Shown one piece after another: positions 28,250 to 40,585 of a stretch of 64,000 nucleotides of DNA. Made by a program: the position numbers and the translations under genes. Position 1 is the first letter of the stretch, and each line of letters opens with the position of its first letter. A model generated the notes under the pieces. It made no database searches. It saw only the letters and a program-made list of their open reading frames with translations, and had not been told where the DNA came from. The stretch covers positions 4,228,501-4,292,500 of the forward strand of contig JAGUCH010000002.1 of the NCBI GenBank assembly GCA_019096065.1, in the 5' to 3' direction. The DNA is from Paracyclopina nana. Taxonomy: Eukaryota > Arthropoda > Copepoda > Cyclopoida > Cyclopettidae.

Positions 28250-31077
28250 TTAAGCTTTGGCTATGTAATTTCCGGGGAAAGTTCCAAAAATGCCAGTTCG
28301 TTTGGAGGTCCCGACATACCAGCCATCATCACATTTTTCAATTACGTAAAGTGTATCACCCTCTTTGAGTTCCACCTCATCGTCATTCTGAGGCTTGTAG
28401 TTGAATAAAGCAATATACCTGGAAAAGTAACGAGGTTTTTTGCTCCTGCTGCTAAGTGAATTTGTTGGCTTACTCCACAACATCATTATTGCCACTGGCC
28501 GCCAATGGAGGAGGATCAGGGGGAAGGCACGCTTTTTTCGAAGTCCTGGTGGGATAAGGTGGCCTGATGATTTCTCCTGGATTCGGAGGAGGAGTGATGA
28601 CAGCGATGTAAGAGGCCGGAAAGATCCCCTTACGATTGCCAATTCTGCCCTCGTACCAATTCTGATCCACTTTTCGTGTTAGGGTCACCATTTCGCCCTT
28701 GGTGAGGGAGAGCTCCATCTGCGTTTGAGCGTGGAAGCTGAATTTCACTTTGGCCTTGCCTTCCATTTTGCACGTAGTGTCTTGTTTTCGTCTCCAAAAG
28801 AGCTGGTCGTCATTTGGGAGGAGCTCCACATAACTCACTGGGAACATTCCCACCATTGCATTTCGTTCACCCTCGTACCAATAGCTGTCGACTTGATAGT
28901 GGATGTACACCAAATCTCCCCTCTTGAAGCTCAACTCTCGCGGATTTTGGGCCTTTTTAAAAAATGGATGATTTTTCGAATTGAGCTTATTCTGCATGTA
29001 TTTTTCGACTCACCTGGAATGTGTACAGTGCCTTGGCAGCCATCTTTTTGCTGGAGAAACTTTGGCTCAAACTTGCCAAAGTTGGAGTCATTGGTGACAT
29101 CAGGGAAGAAGGCTCATCATTATTGTCAAATTCAAAATCTTCGTATCTGTTGAGGGGAACGGGTGACTTTTGGTATGGCAGCCAAGAATCGTGGTGCTTT
29201 CTACTTTCCATGTCCTGTAAGAGGCTCAGCTCCTTTTTTTGCTCGATGTCCTCGTAAATCTTTCTCATCTGAAAGGAGAATTATTTCATTGCCATTCCAC
29301 CTTCAAGTTCTACTAGATCTTTAGTTTTAATTCACCCGCTCTTCCTGCTGCCTTCTCAGCTCATGATCGGGAATGAATTGCTTCTCTTCTTTCCTCACAG
29401 GAGTTCTATAGTGAATGTTCACCTCACTTTCATTATATTGCCACCTGGGCTCTGGAATTAGCGAAATGCATTTCAAAAGAGGTCCTTTTTAATAACCCAT
29501 AATCTGCTCTCACCTGATGGCCTCTCTGGAAAATTCATTCTCAGCCCATAAGCTGGAATATCCCCACCTTTTTGAATGTGAGAATACATGGATTTCAGCT
29601 CTATGGGTGTGCGAGGGTTTGGAGTAAAGTTTTCCACTCTCTTGATGATCAAATTCGAGTCACTCTCGTAGCCATCCTTAAGAGCACTGCAAGAAGCACA
29701 ATATCATACATTATAAGCGTGTATGGAGAGATGCAGTAGCTACAAATCTCAAGACAATGCAACTTTTTCTTATATCATGATTATTATACCTTTGAAGATG
29801 ATACTTATGAGTTGTTGGACTTGAGTTGTTTGCCTAGGGCATATACATAGAAGAGAGAAGGAAGTCGACAATTTTAAATAAAACTTTTTCTCTCTCTCCC
29901 AATTCACACAAAGAACCTTACATGATTTTGTTGCTGCAATTTTTGGCCTTTGGCCTTCAAAAAAGCCTCCACTCGATCCACTATTGGCGGTGTGGCCAAC
30001 TCAGACCTAGATCAGTCTCATTTAAAGCTGAAATGTGATATTCAATATAATATGAACATACTTGGTTTTGCCATCATCTCTGTGACGCGAGGCTTCTGAA
30101 AGCTGAGATTCTAGCTGTAAAATTTTCTCTGATAATTTCCTTCTTCTTGCAGCAGTTTCAGGTTCCGAGGAATATCCATTATTCTTGGCTCCTAAAATGT
30201 GAATACATTAGCATACACTTCAATGTTGTTGCATACAAAGCACCAGATGCCTGCTTGCCTTTTTCAAACACAGCTTTAGCTAGCAGAATCCTATGGTTGC
30301 CTACATTGAGAAAAAGGAAGACATGAGAGCAAGGAACCAGCTAAAAAATCCTGAGTACTTTTCACAAAAGCTTCGTGTTTATTCGGCTCTCCTTTCGGTT
30401 CTTGCTCAGACTTTTGAATTTGACCAACTTTGAGTAACTCTTGCTGCAGCTCCTCACTTGAACTTTCCTGGCCAAGTTCTCCTCTTGCTCCCTCCACAGC
30501 GGCTGAAGAAAAGAAAGTTTAGATAATGAGCTTTGCAGTTGGAACATCAACATAAATTACAGCACTGATTTACGAACCTTGACTGGGTCTTTCATTGTTA
30601 GCAGAGGGCAGTGGGATAGGCAAACAGTTCTCCTTTGAAGTTTTCCAGCCAAGTTCTGGTAAAACATGAATTTGCATTCCTTCTTCATGGTCGCTTCGGT
30701 CAGCTTTCTCCTTCAGCTCTTTCAACTTTTGGTCGATACTTGTAGCTTCATCCTTGAAAAGGCAAAAATGCTTAACGAGGTTGCCTCTCAGGCCACAGAT
30801 AAGTTGCGTTGACAAATATACAGATATATTTCTGCATTTTACATTTTAATGAGCATGGTGTGACATAGTTTACACGAGTTCAGAGTAAAATATTGTTCTC
30901 CAGCTGTCAACCGCACAAAACTCAAAAGGGAAAGAAAGCTGTTGCAATAGAAGAGAATGATAATTTTGATGAGGAAAATCATTCTTACGTCTATGCTTTC
31001 TCCTTTCTCCTCGAATTTGACCGAATGAAGCTCCCCAACCTGGCTAATTCTGGATTCTCCATCACAATTGCGGTCAT
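28250..31077 (-). CDS. CAP: CAP/ponsin (SORBS-family) adaptor with SoHo region and three SH3 domains, 5' end unresolved
   Basis: Exons in transcription order: 30989-31077, 30578-30752, 30359-30502, 30259-30300, 30062-30191, 29922-30006, 29790-29833, 29514-29686, 29336-29451, 29014-29268, 28474-28952, 28250-28418. All join in phase, for about 633 codons. The first listed exon begins mid-codon, so at least one upstream exon is missing. The SoHo-like segment is in 29514-29686 ([13 protein letters not shown]). SH3-1 starts AKALYTFQ and contains WYEGERN; SH3-2 contains [20 protein letters not shown]3-3 contains [23 protein letters not shown] at the very C-terminus. This order is diagnostic of the SORBS/CAP family, which links vinculin and signalling proteins to actin at adhesions and muscle attachment sites. 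The donor after 30259 is GCAAGC, although a weak GT donor after 30244 would also keep phase. Confidence 0.88.
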
Positions 31078-32177
31078 CTGAAAGAAAAAAGCTTTGTTTA
31101 CATCACGAAAGTTACATAAGTTCGCAAGTTTTGAGGGGCTTTTCACCAAACCTACTACCATGATTGCTGACTATATTTAAATTCCTCCCATTCTTTCAGA
31201 TCTAGATTCTGGTTGTAACAAAAAAGGTTGTTTACCCAAGAGAGCTTGTGCTGAATTTTTCGAGCGCTTTTGCACTGTAAATGCTACATAGCGTTGTATA
31301 TTTGCCCCCTAACTTCCTTGATGGGAAAGTTTGACTCTAAGCCAATTTTAACAATGGGTTCCGCGTTACTGCAGCAGTTCAGGTTTTCCCCTGAATGATT
31401 GGGCTAATTTTACATCGATATACTGTATAAAATATGAATCGTAATTATTTATGATATAATTTTCCAAATCCAAGGTATACTTACAGAATGTACTTTTACC
31501 TTGGAATACGGTTAAAAAAACTGCTTGACAAAGAAGCCAGGCTGCATTAGATGAATTTGTCATTTAAGCAACATTCATAAAGATTTGGGGAAACTAATAA
31601 ATTAGAGTGTGATTTAAAGAGCAGTAGGTCACATTTGCGCTCCCCATCTTGAAAGATGCTTTTCTGTAGAAACTGTGCAGCAGTCAGTAGTATTTGGTCA
31701 AAGTGAAAGCTGATTCGAGCTCTAAAAATGATCCGTTGAAGTGTAACAAAAGTTTTCACCTCGCCATACATTTCTCCCATTAGTTAGTCAACATAAGTGA
31801 GCACTGAAGCAGCATATTGTATTCAGACAAAAGCTGTAAGTCAAGTCATCATCCAATTCTTAGCTTTTAAAATACAGAATTTTTCCTTCTTTGAACGCTG
31901 TAAAGTGAAAGGGGCTTTCTAACAACTCAACTTTTTTATCGAGTTTTAAGGCACTTTCAGCAGTCTGCAAAATACAAGGAAGTCAACTAGGGCTTTTTTT
32001 GACATAAAGAAAGCAACACAACTACAATTTTTGTTCATTGAGAAAGTTGAGTCGAATTTGGCTCAAGTGGCAAGAAATAGCTAAGATTTCTATGCAAGTA
32101 CTGAATGCAGTGCTCATTGAAGATCGCAAAGTCAGACTCACATGTGTTGAAAAAATGAACTGCAGCAAGACCTAAAA
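31078..32177. other. Gap between divergent genes
   Basis: Must hold the missing 5' exon(s) of the SH3 adaptor on the minus strand and the promoter of the plus-strand gene starting at 32178. I could not identify an exon with matching phase. A short minus-strand frame near 31760 (MGEMYGE) is too weak to call. Confidence 0.3.
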
Positions 32178-33617
32178 ATGGATATTTCCTCGCCTAAATG
32201 TTCACCAGCCAAGGTCTTTATGCATTCTGAACAAACAAACTTGACCGATTCTGCTGGTCTGAACAAAAGTGAATCCAACTTTGGATCCAGAACGTTTCTC
32301 AATCTCATCAGTGATGGAGGGGCAAAGTTCAGCCTTGTTCAAGACACGACGACCACCGCTTCGATGGGTAAATGAATGTCATTCCCTAGATGACTTTTAA
32401 TTGAAAGCTCTCTCAATCAATTTCAGATCGAAATCGGGGTCGGGAGCGGCAAAACTCGTGCAATTGGCCGTTTAGATCGCGATCACACGATCGATCTTCA
32501 AGAGCTTGTGCAGCTAAAAGTGTTCATCTTCCCATGTCTGAAAGCAACTCGAGCTTGAGTGCATTAGGTGCAGGTGAAGATCAGGTAAGGGAAACAAATC
32601 ATCCTTAATGCAGAGCATTGTAATTATCTGCCTTTTGTCAAGAAGGACAACGACTTCCTTTTCAATGCTATTGGCAGCCCAATAAGCGTGGTGAAAAATG
32701 CTCATGTACGAGGACTGCAGGCAAATAATTACTACATGGCACCAACTAATAACATGTCGAGAAGCATTTCACAAAACTTTTATGTGGCCTCGCCGACAGA
32801 AAGTCCAATGAATTCGAGGCATGCTGCACCGGCCAAATTCGCAAGCTACAATGAAAACAGTCCAATGATCTCAAGAGCCTCGAACATCGCATTAAAATCT
32901 CAATCACCAACGACTTTTAACTCTTCAAGAAGGTAGTATCAAACTTCCAATTTTGAGAAGTACAATAACATGCTTGTCAATTGCACAGATCCAGCGTAAG
33001 CTCGACTAAGGAAGACTATAATGAGCCCACATATGGTAGTGAAAGCAATTATGCCATGCAACCTGCAAGACCACCTTTGGTGCGAAGGCCAAGCTGGAAA
33101 AAGCAATCATATGTTCTGCAAAAAGCTCGCAAATTTGAAAACGCGAGCCAAAACTGCGAGACACGTGGATCAAACAGAGCTCTTCATAGGCGAGTTTTAT
33201 TTCAAGTTTTTTTTAGCATTTGACTTAAGTTATACTTAACTTGTTAGGACTTTACCGTGGTCGATTAAGACAGATACACCAGCAGCTTCTGAGCCTATAA
33301 AGTATCCAAGCATCAGCTTACAGAAGACCAGATCAAGTCCAAGCATATTTGCTATGAGTGCTAAGTCAGGAATTTACATAGAAGATAATTATGGCAGTCC
33401 TCAAATGCCAATATCAGAGCCACAACAAATAAATTCTCGTCTGATGCCAGAAGAAGAAGTCGAGTCACCAAGCGTGCTAAGAAGGTCAAAAACAGTGCAA
33501 TACAATAGCAGTGATGGGAGCTCCAAATATTCCACCTTGCCGCGTGATTTCACAAGGCCAGTCATCATTTCACAAAAAAACACGGGCTATTTTTCAAATT
33601 CCAATGCACTTCATTAA
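32178..33617 (+). CDS. Unrecognised Ser/Asn-rich protein
   Basis: Exons 32178-32367, 32427-32584, 32643-32932, 32989-33189 and 33248-33617 join in phase, giving about 402 aa. Composition is rich in Ser, Asn, Arg and Pro, without hydrophobic segments. It contains an RGRERQNS/RSRSHDRSSR arginine-serine patch, and the short motifs VRRPSWKK and VLRRSKTVQY look like basophilic kinase sites. I recognise no family. The fourth intron (33190-33247) uses a GC donor (ATAG|GCGAGT). It is followed 280 bp later, on the same strand, by a 5.1 kb open exon without its own ATG-proximal start. The two may be one gene, with this C-terminus an alternative end. Confidence 0.6.
33248..33617 (+). other. Possible alternative terminal exon
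   Basis: The frame runs to TAA at 33615. An internal AAG|GTCAAA at about 33485 would be in phase 2 and could join to an acceptor GTGAGTAG|GGGAG near 33907, reading into the long downstream exon. The donor is weak, so this remains one of two models. Confidence 0.25.
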
Positions 33618-33899
33618 AATGCCAAACGTCTTCCTAATTACTTTTCAAATTACAGAAAATACGCCTAATACTACTTAAGAGCATATATTTCTATTAAAGC
33701 ATTTTAGGAAAAAATATCCAGAAATATGATGGTTTTTTTTAATAAATTGAGTATTTAGAGAAAGCTTAAGTCTTTTAAAGAACTGAAGCGTTTTCACTTG
33801 AACTGAACGGAATTTTTGCATCAAGTTTATTCAAGCATTAAAGTGCATGACTTTTGTGAAATGATGACGTTTCTTTGAACAAAAAGCCAACAACTTGCG

Positions 33900-36800
33900 G
33901 TGAGTAGGGGAGTTCAAAGCATTTCAGACCTTCATGGTCCAGACACTGAGAATTCAACTCAAGAAAAAAGTGCATTTTTCAAGAGCAGAGAATTGAAAGA
34001 ATCTTCCTGCAGCTCCACAACCTCCACCGAAACCACAGATGAGGAAATTGTGGGGCTTACTCTAGCTAAAGCTCCGACTCCTCCCAAGAGAACATCATTG
34101 AAAAGGGACTTAATTAACTTCAGAAACAAGCTGAGCACTAAGGCAGCCTCAGACTCCAACTTTAATGCAGTGCAACTCAAAAGGTGGTCTGACTACAGGG
34201 CGTCATGGAATCAGCATGTGAATCAGCATCAAGCTGAAGAAACTCTATCAAAATCCGAGCAAACTTTGCACGAAACTTGCCCTGAATCTGCTGAAACCCC
34301 AGTTCCAACCACAGTTCAGGACATCACTAGAAATGGCATAGAAGAGGACTTTCTTAGGCAAGTTGAACATGCAAAATCAGTGAGTGAAAATGGAGGAAAT
34401 CATGTTGCCACATGGCAACCCATGGGTAAAAATTGCGAAAAAGGCATGATGGAGGAGGAATCCAAGCGGAGAAGTCAAGCAGAGATTGAAAGGGAATTGA
34501 AAAGGTTGGACGAGCTTAAAAAGGAGCAGCAAAGGCAGCAAGAATTGCTAAGAGAGAGGCTGTTGATGGAAGCCCTCAAATGTCAAGAAGAACAACTCAA
34601 GATAAAGCAAAGGCAAGAAGAGCTCATAAAAGAGCAGCAAAGGCAAGCTATAGCTCTAAAAGCTGAAGAGCAGAGAAGACTGCAAGATGAGCAAAATATA
34701 AGAAATCAACAAAAATTAGTGGAAACCAATAGACACCAAGAACTCATGAGAGAGAAGCAAAAACTGTTATTAAGGCAGCAATCAGAAGAAGAGCTAAACC
34801 AATTACAGGAGCAGGAGCATCTAGGCTTGAGGTTGGATATGGAGTTAAAAAGGCAGCAACAGGAAAAGCAACATATGCAACAAGAGGAAAATCAGAAAAG
34901 GATGGAGCAACAAAAGCAAAGAGAGCTCATTGCACAAAAGTGGGAGGAGGAACTTAAAATTCAACAGGCATTTGAACTGAAAAGGAGGGAGGAAGAGCAA
35001 AAGCAAATAGAGATGATGAGGGAAAAGCAGAGCAAGGAGCTTGAGCTCATGAGGAAACAGAAAGAAGAGGAGAGGCTAAATGAGCAAAGAGAAAGGGAAA
35101 AATTAGAATATTTAAAAAGACAGCATGAAGAACAACAGCAAAAGCTTGAAGAACAAAATCAGATGGAGATCCTAAGGAGGGAACAAATGGAGTCTAAGAA
35201 AAGGCAAGAGGAAGAAAAGCAAAAGTTTAAGCAAGAAAATTTGGTTGAAAAGCTCCAGCAGAGGCTTAATGAGCAAAGAGAAAGTGAAAGATTAGAGCAG
35301 CTTAAACATAATGAGGAGCAAAAGAAGATTGAGCCCAAATGGAGGGAACAAATGGAAGTTATGAAAAGGCAAGAAGAACAGCAAAATTTAATGCAAGAAA
35401 AATTGAATGAAATAACAAGGAAACAAGCAGAATTGCTTGGAAGGCAGCAAATGGATAGCCTGAAAAGGCAACAAGAGGAAAGAGAAAGGGAGGAGGAAAT
35501 TTTAAGAGAAAAAGCAAGGCAGCAAGAACAACTGGCAAGAATAGAGAAATTCCAGATTCAAAAACAAAGAGAAGAAGCTCATCTCAGAGAAGTGCAAAGA
35601 TTGCAAGAGATGCAAAAGGAACAGCTTAAAAGAGAAAAGTTAAGGCAAGAAAGGCTGTTACAAGAAGAGCTGTATCAAGAAAAAGTAAAAAAAGAGCAAG
35701 AGCTTGCTAGGAAAAGGAAAGAAGAAAAAAAGCTTGCAGAGTTTGAAAGAGCCAGTAAGAGAGGTCAAGAAGCTATTTCAAACTCTACGTGGGCAACCAA
35801 AGATAAATCCATTCCAATGAAATCCAATGAAAGTTTTGATAAGCAAACTAGTAGCAAACAGGCTCGTCATGAGCCAGTTGAGTTTTCTTACTTAGAAGGC
35901 AGAACTTGGGAGATTACCTTTCCCCTCACTGTTCTCACTTGGCAATCTTTTCAAGCTTTTGAGTCAACCACTCAAGAGGTTTTCAGGGCAAATTTCAATG
36001 AAGTTTTGGTTTCCAAAATTTATATTGAAGATGCCTATGAGCCTGAGGTTAGATTTAGGGTGGATATTGAAATATCTCAGACTGTTACACCATTCAATGG
36101 CATCTCAAGGAAAGTAATCAAGCAACACCACTCAAACATAGAGCCTATAACACCTTTCCAAAATAAACTTCCTCATAAGGTTGAATGTGCCTCAGATAGA
36201 ATTCACCCCAAAAGAGTGTCTAAGCCAGTTGAGCTCAAATTCAATGACTACATGATCAGCTTTTTGCCTGGTCTTTGCTATGAAATTTTGGATGAGGAAA
36301 ACAACAAATTTGGATCCCCCATAAATTACAACCATGCCAAAGAATCCAAACAAGAAAATGAATGCACTCACATTGCCATTATTATTAAAGTTAAGATTGA
36401 AGAATGTATCAAGTGGAGGCAAATCCCAATCATCATTGACTCCTTTTATGAAGATCAAATAGAGATCACAGAGATAAGTGATGGAAGCAGTGATGGGAAT
36501 GATGGACCTAACATGTATAGAATCACTGACAAAGATCCAGACTCAATGATAAGATCAGTTTCTGATCAAAAGTTATCCACTTTCAACAATATGGAAATAA
36601 CTGAGATTAAAACAGATACTATAAAAGATGAAGAAGACGAGGACTCTTTTGAAGAACTTGAAAGTGATCCTGAGCCAACAAGGTTTAAATCAGGCATTAT
36701 GCCTGTGACTATGACTGATGAGGATGAGGAATCAGACACTAAAGGTCTTGCTCATGAGGATGGAACCTTTGCCAATCAGACATCCATCAGTGAAATGACA

Positions 36801-39161
36801 ATGAGTCAAGAGTCCCTGATTGAATCCCCAGACTTCAATGGGGAAGTGGAAAGAGCATTTGCTGGGTCCTCAATCATGATCCTTGATGAACATTTGAAAA
36901 GGGACAGTGGAAACCATACTCAAACCACTGAATTTGAAGCCACTACAACAGATGACTCAGATGATGAGTTTGAAACCATGAGAATGAAGAGGATGATGGA
37001 GAGAGAGGCTGCTCCTCCAGAAAGAGATATATTTGAAGATGACACTGAAAATGCAGATTTCCAACTCAAGTTGAGGCACATGAACACTATTCCAGGTCTG
37101 GAACCGCTCGTGACACCACACCAACCTTTGCTTCAGGACACAGTGACAGAATCAATTGAAACACTTCTTGACTTGGCTGAAGAAGAAATTCCTGATCTTC
37201 AACGGTCTAAGTCTCAAGAGTTATTTGATCAGAAGCAATTGAACAAAAAGATCCACATTCCCCCAACATTGGCAGAGTCAGACTTGACAGTAGATGCAGT
37301 TGTGGAGGAGGAGCTCGATGAGGATGAAGAGCTGGAATTTGGTGATATCGTCTCAGCATTTCCCATCAGACAATCTAGATCCTTTGATAGTGGGCTGCCC
37401 AGGATCTCACCTGAGTTGAGCAAGCTACTACCAAAAACCAGATCGGTGAGGCACCTTTCCTCCAATAACTCAGTGCACTCCATTAGGTCAATGTCAACTC
37501 CAAGTCCTAGAAAGCAAAGCATCGAGGACTTGGCTAGCAGTGTGGAGAACCTAAAAGAAAAACTACTGCTCATTCCAAAGGACAGTGCTGAAACCATTCA
37601 AGCTGTCAAGGAAAGGTTGTCTAGACCAACCACAGTCACCGGATCTTTGACCAGATCAAGATCATGGCAAGGTTTTAGCGCAGCTCATAGAACCTCCAGG
37701 CAACAAGCCTTTTGGGAGAGCCAAAGGTATGAATCAACAAGTGAGAAGGATTTGTCATTGCCTCCACCTCCTGATACAGTGCCAAAGAATCTACCAAAGG
37801 TTCGCTCCTCAAGCTCCAGTCCAAATAGGTACTCATCAAGATCCTCCAGGTCCAGAGGTTATAGGCCTTTGTCCAGATCACCTAGTTCATCACCAGCCAG
37901 ACACCATTTGAGACTTGCTCAGCATAAGGAAAAAAATGCAGCGACCGAGGAGCCTTCCAAACCAGCGAAGAAGAAGAAGAAATCGACAGAGGAAAATAAT
38001 GATTCCGGATCAAGCTCAAGCTCTGACTCGGAAAATGATGAGTATAGATGCGTTGTTTTTGAAGAGAAAGCTACGAGCAAAAAGTCAGACATGACTCCTT
38101 TGGCAAGTGGAGAGGGTAAAGTTGAAACCAATGATGACGACAATGACAATGGTGCTCAAGATTCAAAAAGGCTCAAAAAAGCTGACTCTCAAGCTGCCTT
38201 TCATAGGCATCAATACTTAAGCATCATCCAAGAAGAGGAGGAAAACTCTGAAATGACCACTCCAGGGTCATCTAGAGCCAGTTCACGTCCAGGATCCATT
38301 TACGGGTTCAAAAGTCTCCAATTGAGTCCGGAAAGCCCAAAACGAAGTCCCAAGAGGAAAACAGACTCAGCAGAATCTGTCAATTCGTTGCTGAGTGACG
38401 AAAGCAGCGGAAAAACTCGAAGTTCCCCAAGCAAAACTGATGTCCTCAAAGAAGACATAACTATGGAGGACAGTTTCAACAAATTGCAAAAGCAGCTGAG
38501 TGAAATTGAGAAAAGTGTGAGTAATGCTGAGACGAGGAAACGAAGCAAGAATGCAGCAATCAGTTCAGCTAACGTTTTTGGCAATAATCTTTCGAGCAAT
38601 AATGTTGGAGCTTCGAAATTTGGCAATTCCATGCGAGAAATGCTCAAGAGTGTAGTCACATCTCAGAAAAATGTCTTGCACAAAAAAGTGGAGAGCATTG
38701 AGAGTGGCAAGAAAATGGGAAAATTCTTCAAGTCACCGTTCAAGTCGAATGTGCTATCAAAATCTAACTTGTCCTTGGCCAAATCCAAGGACTCGTTGAA
38801 TCTGGATCTTCCTTCTAATCCTCAACCAGTATCAGTGATTCCAAAAGAGGTCAAGAGACGATCCAAGAGTTGCAGCAATGAAACACGAGTACCAGTTGAT
38901 GCAGTAAGGCCAAAAATGGAGTCTGAGAAGAGCAAGGCTACAAGATGGCTGGGAAAAACTCCCTTTGACAATCTAAACGAAAAGCTTAGCGAGGTAACTT
39001 AAACGTATTTTTATAGGCCTGAAAATAGCTTTGAGTTTTGAAAATAGGTTCAGTCTGGTGATGGGCAGCAACAATGGTTGGGTCGAGGACGAATGGCTCA
39101 AAATAAAGAAATGCTCAAGAAGAAAGTGCAGCATTGGGAGAAAAAGACCGTAGAAAACTGA
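33900..39161 (+). CDS. Unrecognised large coiled-coil protein with acidic and RS-like regions
   Basis: One open exon of about 5.1 kb (to 38993) joins in phase 0 to a last exon, 39048-39161, giving about 1,735 aa. The upstream boundary is uncertain: the open frame begins after a TGA near 33874 and the first in-frame codon offered is GTG, so a splice acceptor near 33907 is likely. After about 190 residues comes a roughly 430-residue stretch dominated by Glu, Gln, Lys, Arg and Leu with heptad spacing (long coiled coil). Next are a hydrophobic, possibly folded region (ITFPLTVLTWQSF ... IAIIIKVKIEECIKWRQIPI), acidic repeats, an RS-like patch (SSRSSRSRGYRPLSRSPSSS) and a basic C-terminus. This suggests a cytoskeletal or scaffold protein. 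I recognise no family. Confidence 0.7.
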
Positions 39162-39503
39162 TCAATATTCAAAAAAGCTTGAAAAGCTCAACATTTTGGC
39201 CAAGTATGTTGCAAAAAGCACTCACTGTTTATAAATTGACTAATAGATTTTTTTTAGGTTGGATACTATTAAAGGATTATTTTTTATACTCTGCATGTTC
39301 ATTTTTTAAGCTTATGAAAATATACTGAAATAGCTGATGATAAACTGGGTCAGCGGAAAAATGAGATAAGCAGTTTGCTAACGCGTCGAGATTGATATTT
39401 TACACATGATTTATAGGAGGGCGGAATGAATTGTAAAAACTGCACTGCCCACATTCATTCCACAAAGCTCAAACTCATCACTGCATAGCGAATGCAAATA
39501 TTC

Positions 39504-40337
39504 TTAGGATAGTTTAGATAAAAGACTTCGAATCTTCTTACCTCTTTCACTCAGATCTCTTTTCTGTCCATTCCTGCTATTGGAGCAATCACCCATGCTT
39601 CTTGGAGAAGTTCCAAAATAAGTTTGTTTGAAAGTCTTGAATTCACTTTTTGGCTGCTGTTGATCAAGCTGGCATAGAAACTCACTGATTTGGGTAGATT
39701 CTGGATTTTTAATGGTGATTTTTACGTGCTCGGTATAGAGGTCCTCTCCAAATGCTTCTCTAACCACTTCTTGAGTAAACGAGTCTGACTGACAATCATT
39801 TTTCGCCGTTGCTATTTCCACTTCCATGCATTCTTCTGACAATTGTGTGCCTGAAAATTCAGTGGCTCTGAAGTTAGCAAAGTCCAGAAAAGCTTTTATA
39901 CAAATCCGCAAAAAGTTTTGTCTTCTCATTCATGCCTTTTCCAACAAGAGTTTTTCTTATCATATCATGTATCAATTTTCAGATATAATCATGGTAGATT
40001 TTTATAAAATAAGGCAATGATGCCTATGCAGACCTATTCAGAGAATTGTGAATACTATAGTTAAAATTAAATTCTGGTTTATTAACAATTCTCAGAATCT
40101 GGTTGTATATTGGAATTGCATGGATAAAAGTCATTTAATAAAATAGGTTGCGTGACCAAAAAAAATTGACCACTCTTCCATTACTGAAGAGTCTTTAGCC
40201 AAAATGGTACCGAGGTGCTGGCAAATGAAGCTAGAATTGCTTTTTGATGAAGTTAATTCTCGATTTATCGGTATCCACTCACAACTTAGTTGTTGCAGCA
40301 GGCCAAATGGACCACATTTGCAGCGTGAAGCAGGCAT
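39504..40337 (-). CDS. Small unrecognised protein, about 133 aa
   Basis: Exon 40283-40337 (MPASRCKCGPFGLLQQLS) joins in phase 1 through a GTGAGT donor to 39504-39850 (acceptor TTTTCAG), ending RSLLSKLS. It is polar and mildly acidic in the middle and has no signal peptide. The splice pair is clean, but length and lack of homology leave it tentative. A further exon between the two is possible. It lies between two plus-strand genes. Confidence 0.45.
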
Positions 40338-40585
40338 TTTATAATAAGTGAAAGCAAACAAAAGCTACCCCTGTTTCGCTGATTGATTGACCCAAGTGTT
40401 ATCTAACGCAAAGGAGCAACTTGAAATAAAAGGGATCCTCGATACACGCTTGTTGGTTAGTGAGTGAGGAGATTCGATCCACCGAAGTAGGCTTTTAATA
40501 CCACAATAATGCTATTGATTTGAAGCAATAAAAGAGTTGTAGTTTTGCAGGCCAAGTGATTAGAGGACCCGAATCAATCGCAAAA

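Noticed and set aside
33190..33247. Readthrough of the fourth Ser-rich exon to a TAA at about 33223
   Set aside because: Splicing at the GC donor keeps a long conserved-looking frame (RTLPWSIKTD...), while readthrough stops quickly.
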